Assembly (NCBI GenBank): GCA_964393525.1
Contig: CAYMTV010000045.1
Coordinates: forward strand, 1-6,870
Origin: CAYMTV01 sp964393525
GTDB taxonomy: Bacteria; Patescibacteriota; Microgenomatia; Daviesbacterales; UBA10151
Direction of reading: 5' to 3'
DNA length: 6,870 bases
The position numbers and the translations under genes are program-made. How positions within the stretch are numbered: the stretch's first letter is position 1; each line of letters opens with the position of its first letter. The notes beneath the pieces are model-generated. The model saw only the letters and a list, made by a program, of their open reading frames with translations, made no database searches and was not told the DNA's origin. Below, piece after piece: positions 4,977 to 6,870 of this stretch.

Positions 4977-6146
4977 ATGTTTCCAAAAAAGTTTAAAAAA
5001 AACTGGCATATCATAAAATTCATCTTAATTTTATTTATACTTTGGAAAATTGCAATTACTATAATTACCCTCTTCGGACTTGAGACTATTGCGCATACCC
5101 AAGAACCGGGAATTTCAAACTGGTTTTCTGTCGGCAATGCCTATATCACAAGATGGGCCAATTGGGATGGAGGCCATTATTTGGGTATAGCTGAAAACGG
5201 CTATCTTCCATTTCAGGTAGTCTTCTTTCCACTTTATCCGCTTCTGATTAAAGGACTTATGACTTTGGGGATGCACTCTTTTTGGGCCGGTTTATTAATT
5301 GCCCATACTTCTACAATTATTGCTCTATTTTATTTGTACAAACTCACAAAAATCGATTTTGGGGAGGAGACGGCTAAAAAAGCAGCATTTTTATTCCTGG
5401 CTTTTCCCACCAGTTTTTACTTAACCGCAGTTTATAATGAATCATTATTTTTAGCTTTAGCTCTTGCCGCTTTTTACTACGCTAGAGCTAAAATTTGGTT
5501 TATGGCCTTTGCCCTGGCTTCGTTTGCCTCGGTTACCAGACTACTAGGATTGTTCGTGATTTTGGCAGTAACAGTGGAATATTTTTTCCCAGCTTTACCT
5601 AAACTTCAGCTGAAAAATTTTCTAATTAAAAATATTTCTTTTTCAAAGTTTTTTGCCTGGCCGGTAATTTTTTTGGTTTTATCGTTTTTGCCGTTTGGTT
5701 TATATCTTTATTATCTTACCTCAACCCAAGCAAATCCTTTGATCTTTGTCCAGCATGAGAAAACCTGGGGAAGAGAAGTTATTTCACCCTGGGAAACAAT
5801 ATCGGCAAATTTGACAACTTTTTTATGGGAGCAAAATTTATTTAATGGACATAATGCTCAAGAATCTATTGAGTTTATCTTCCTTGTAATTTTTATAGTT
5901 ATCTTCGTATACTCAATGGTTAAGCTCAGGCTTTCCTATAATTTATATTATTTAGCAGCGCTTTTGGTGCCGATCTCTACCGGAACATTCGAAGCAATCC
6001 ACCGCTATGCATTGATTATCTTTCCAATTTTTATTGCTCTATCACTAATAAAAAACAAATACCTTTTTAATTTCTGGCTGCTATTTTCAATTATGTTTCT
6101 GGGGCTTTTTTCGGTGATGTTTATAAATGGCCTTTGGGTAACTTGA
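4977..6146 (+). CDS. GT-C membrane glycosyltransferase, PIG-V-like mannosyltransferase (paralogue of the gene at 1000)
   Basis: This is a multi-pass membrane protein of 389 residues, probably using a lipid-phosphate sugar donor (likely mannose) outside the cytoplasmic membrane. Motifs: RWANWDGGHYLGIAENGYL (59-77), with the WDG-HY-IA-GY pattern of PIG-V proteins and the likely catalytic Asp (D64); FFPLYPLLI (83-91); FPTSFYL and YNESLFL (about 143-159); TR (187-188); HRYALIIFPIF (342-352); and the tail NGLWVT. The gene at 1000 has the same motifs in the same order and the matching tail GQWAF, so the two are paralogues. This one fits the PIG-V pattern better because it has the FFPLYPL segment intact, and it carries a longer first loop. 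It is separated from the other three GT-C genes by the reversed TrpR-like gene and the repeat array. It ends in TGA 2 bp from the hup stop. The acceptor is unknown. Confidence 0.82.
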   Translation: MFPKKFKKNWHIIKFILILFILWKIAITIITLFGLETIAHTQEPGISNWFSVGNAYITRWANWDGGHYLGIAENGYLPFQVVFFPLYPLLIKGLMTLGMHSFWAGLLIAHTSTIIALFYLYKLTKIDFGEETAKKAAFLFLAFPTSFYLTAVYNESLFLALALAAFYYARAKIWFMAFALASFASVTRLLGLFVILAVTVEYFFPALPKLQLKNFLIKNISFSKFFAWPVIFLVLSFLPFGLYLYYLTSTQANPLIFVQHEKTWGREVISPWETISANLTTFLWEQNLFNGHNAQESIEFIFLVIFIVIFVYSMVKLRLSYNLYYLAALLVPISTGTFEAIHRYALIIFPIFIALSLIKNKYLFNFWLLFSIMFLGLFSVMFINGLWVT

Positions 6147-6148
6147 AT

Positions 6149-6421
6149 TTACTTAACTAAACGCTTGATCGTTTTCCCTGCTGAAAAACTGGGAAGTTTT
6201 TTACTAGGGATTTGGATTGGCTCACCGGTTTGGGGATTTCTGCCCCTTCTGGCAGCTCTGCTTCTTACTAAAAAGGTTCCAAAACCGGTAATGATAGTTT
6301 TCTCTCCTCTTATAAGATTATCCCGAATGATTGCAAAAACCGAGTTGACTGCATCTGCTGCTGCTCTTTTGGTTAAATGGGCTTTTTTGGCAACCTTTTC
6401 AATAAGCTGGTTCTTTGTCAT
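6149..6421 (-). CDS. hup: HU family DNA-binding protein
   Basis: This is a histone-like nucleoid protein of 90 residues, the standard HU length, that binds and bends DNA as a dimer. The helical N-terminus (MTKNQLIEKVAKKAHLTK) is followed by the HU signature GFGTFLVRSRAARRGRNPQT (46-65), with Pro63 at the tip of the DNA-intercalating arm (RNPQTGE), and then IPSKKLPSFSAGKTIKRLVK. The ATG at 6421 gives exactly the family N-terminus. No Shine-Dalgarno is visible, and a promoter ends 11 bases upstream. It lies 50 bp downstream of the rny stop on the same strand and converges on the glycosyltransferase gene with 2 bp between stops. The HU versus IHF assignment rests on overall similarity; HU is favoured. 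Confidence 0.95.
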   Translation of the reverse strand: MTKNQLIEKVAKKAHLTKRAAADAVNSVFAIIRDNLIRGEKTIITGFGTFLVRSRAARRGRNPQTGEPIQIPSKKLPSFSAGKTIKRLVK

Positions 6422-6432
6422 TTGCTAAAAGC

Positions 6433-6461
6433 AATATATCGGAAGATATCGAATTTGTAAA
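6433..6461 (-). promoter_or_regulatory. Promoter of hup
   Basis: On the minus strand, TTTACA (6461-6456) and TATATT (6438-6433) are separated by 17 bp; each matches the sigma-70 consensus at 5 of 6 positions. The predicted start is near 6426, giving a leader of about five bases. The spacer holds two direct ATATCG copies 10 bp apart (6436-6441 and 6446-6451, plus strand). A short hairpin, TTGCT-AAA-AGCAA (6422-6434), overlaps the -10 and the start of the transcript. This gives hup expression independent of rny. Confidence 0.55.
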
Positions 6462-6471
6462 GTAGTGTCTT

Positions 6472-6870
6472 TTAAAACCCTGAAGTCAAAAATGAGTCCG
6501 AAGCACGGGTTTCGCGGATTGCAGTAATTTTGACTGCTCCCGGAACCATCACCTCTTTTTGAATTTGTTCTCCAATGTCTCTTACCAATTTTGGCAGTTC
6601 ATCATCGGATATCTTATCCGGCATAACTATCACCCTGACTTCCCTGCCAGCCTGAACCGCAAAAGCTTTTTCCACCCCGTCATATGAGGTAGCAATCCGC
6701 TCAATATCTTCCAACCTCTTAATATAATCCTGAACGTTTTCGTGACGCGCTCCCGGTCTGCCTCCTGAAATAGCATCGGCCATTGCGACAATAATTGATT
6801 CAACCGAAGAAAAGGGCTTATCTTCATGATGCTCGGCAATACAATTTATAACCTCCTCGGGCAGCCCGTG
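6472..6870 (-). CDS. rny: Ribonuclease Y, C-terminal part (5' end beyond window)
   Basis: RNase Y is a membrane-anchored endoribonuclease with KH and HD domains that initiates mRNA decay. Reading in frame from the right edge gives 132 C-terminal residues of a protein usually about 510-520 long, so the membrane anchor, coiled coil, KH domain and HDIGK motif lie outside. Visible family blocks are AEHHED (12-17, the His pair late in the HD domain), ADAISGGRPGAR (31-42), YIKRLEDIERIA, GVEKAFAVQAGREVRVIV (65-82) and VPGAVKITAIRETRA (109-123). The internal ATG at 6783 is not the start, because conserved HD sequence continues upstream of it. The tail after RETRA is SDSFLTSGF, slightly longer than the usual short ending. 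No terminator hairpin with a T run follows, so read-through into hup is possible. Confidence 0.95.
   Translation of the reverse strand, partial: HGLPEEVINCIAEHHEDKPFSSVESIIVAMADAISGGRPGARHENVQDYIKRLEDIERIATSYDGVEKAFAVQAGREVRVIVMPDKISDDELPKLVRDIGEQIQKEVMVPGAVKITAIRETRASDSFLTSGF

Noticed and set aside
6165..6428. Plus-strand 87-codon hydrophobic open frame opposite hup
   Set aside because: It is the complement of the HU coding sequence; its hydrophobicity reflects the antisense of Lys/Arg-rich codons.
6422..6434. Hairpin TTGCT-AAA-AGCAA as a rho-independent terminator
   Set aside because: The stem is only five A/T-rich pairs and no T run follows on either strand; it also overlaps the hup -10.
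6630..6839. Minus-strand 69-codon frame overlapping rny
   Set aside because: It is out of frame with the conserved RNase Y sequence that runs through the whole stretch.

Overview
The window is AT-rich, densely packed bacterial DNA. Eight genes are recognisable. In order they are: miaA (minus, running off the left edge), three plus-strand membrane glycosyltransferases of the GT-C fold (1000-4437), a small TrpR-superfamily regulator (minus, 4439-4732), a fourth GT-C enzyme (plus, 4977-6146), an HU histone-like protein (minus, 6149-6421) and the 3' end of the RNase Y gene (minus, running off the right edge). Three things suggest a Patescibacteria/CPR genome, possibly Microgenomates-like: the compactness (stops 1 and 2 bp apart at the convergent junctions, a TGATG stop/start overlap, a 26-bp overlap), the scarcity of Shine-Dalgarno sequences, and the number of GT-C enzymes. 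This is an inference from style and family content, not a proven placement. UGA works as a stop here (it ends two genes with intact, family-like C-termini), so the UGA-glycine code of Gracilibacteria/Absconditabacteria does not apply.

Left region (1-999): miaA reads leftward. It faces the first glycosyltransferase across a 65-bp divergent intergenic region that holds a nearly perfect 24-bp palindrome and back-to-back -10 elements. Middle region (1000-4437): a tight operon runs from a PIG-V-like mannosyltransferase, through a GT87/Alg-like GT-C protein, to a protein O-mannosyltransferase (GT39). The last gene is broken in this assembly by a poly-T low-complexity tract, an in-frame TGA and a 10-N gap. 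Right-middle (4439-4976): the TrpR-like gene is convergent with that operon and divergent from the fourth GT-C gene. The 244-bp divergent region contains a 34-bp-period tandem repeat with internal dyads. Right (4977-6870): the fourth GT-C protein is a clear paralogue of the first. It converges on hup, which has its own good promoter just downstream of rny.

Together, the four GT-C proteins look like a surface-glycan or glycoprotein module using lipid-linked sugars. It is embedded among housekeeping genes for tRNA modification, chromosome architecture and mRNA decay. No donor-synthesis enzyme or flippase lies in the window. I see no complete, clearly new system. The most unusual items are the 24-bp operator-like palindrome, the tandem repeat array beside a TrpR-like regulator whose ligand pocket looks altered, and the damaged PMT gene.
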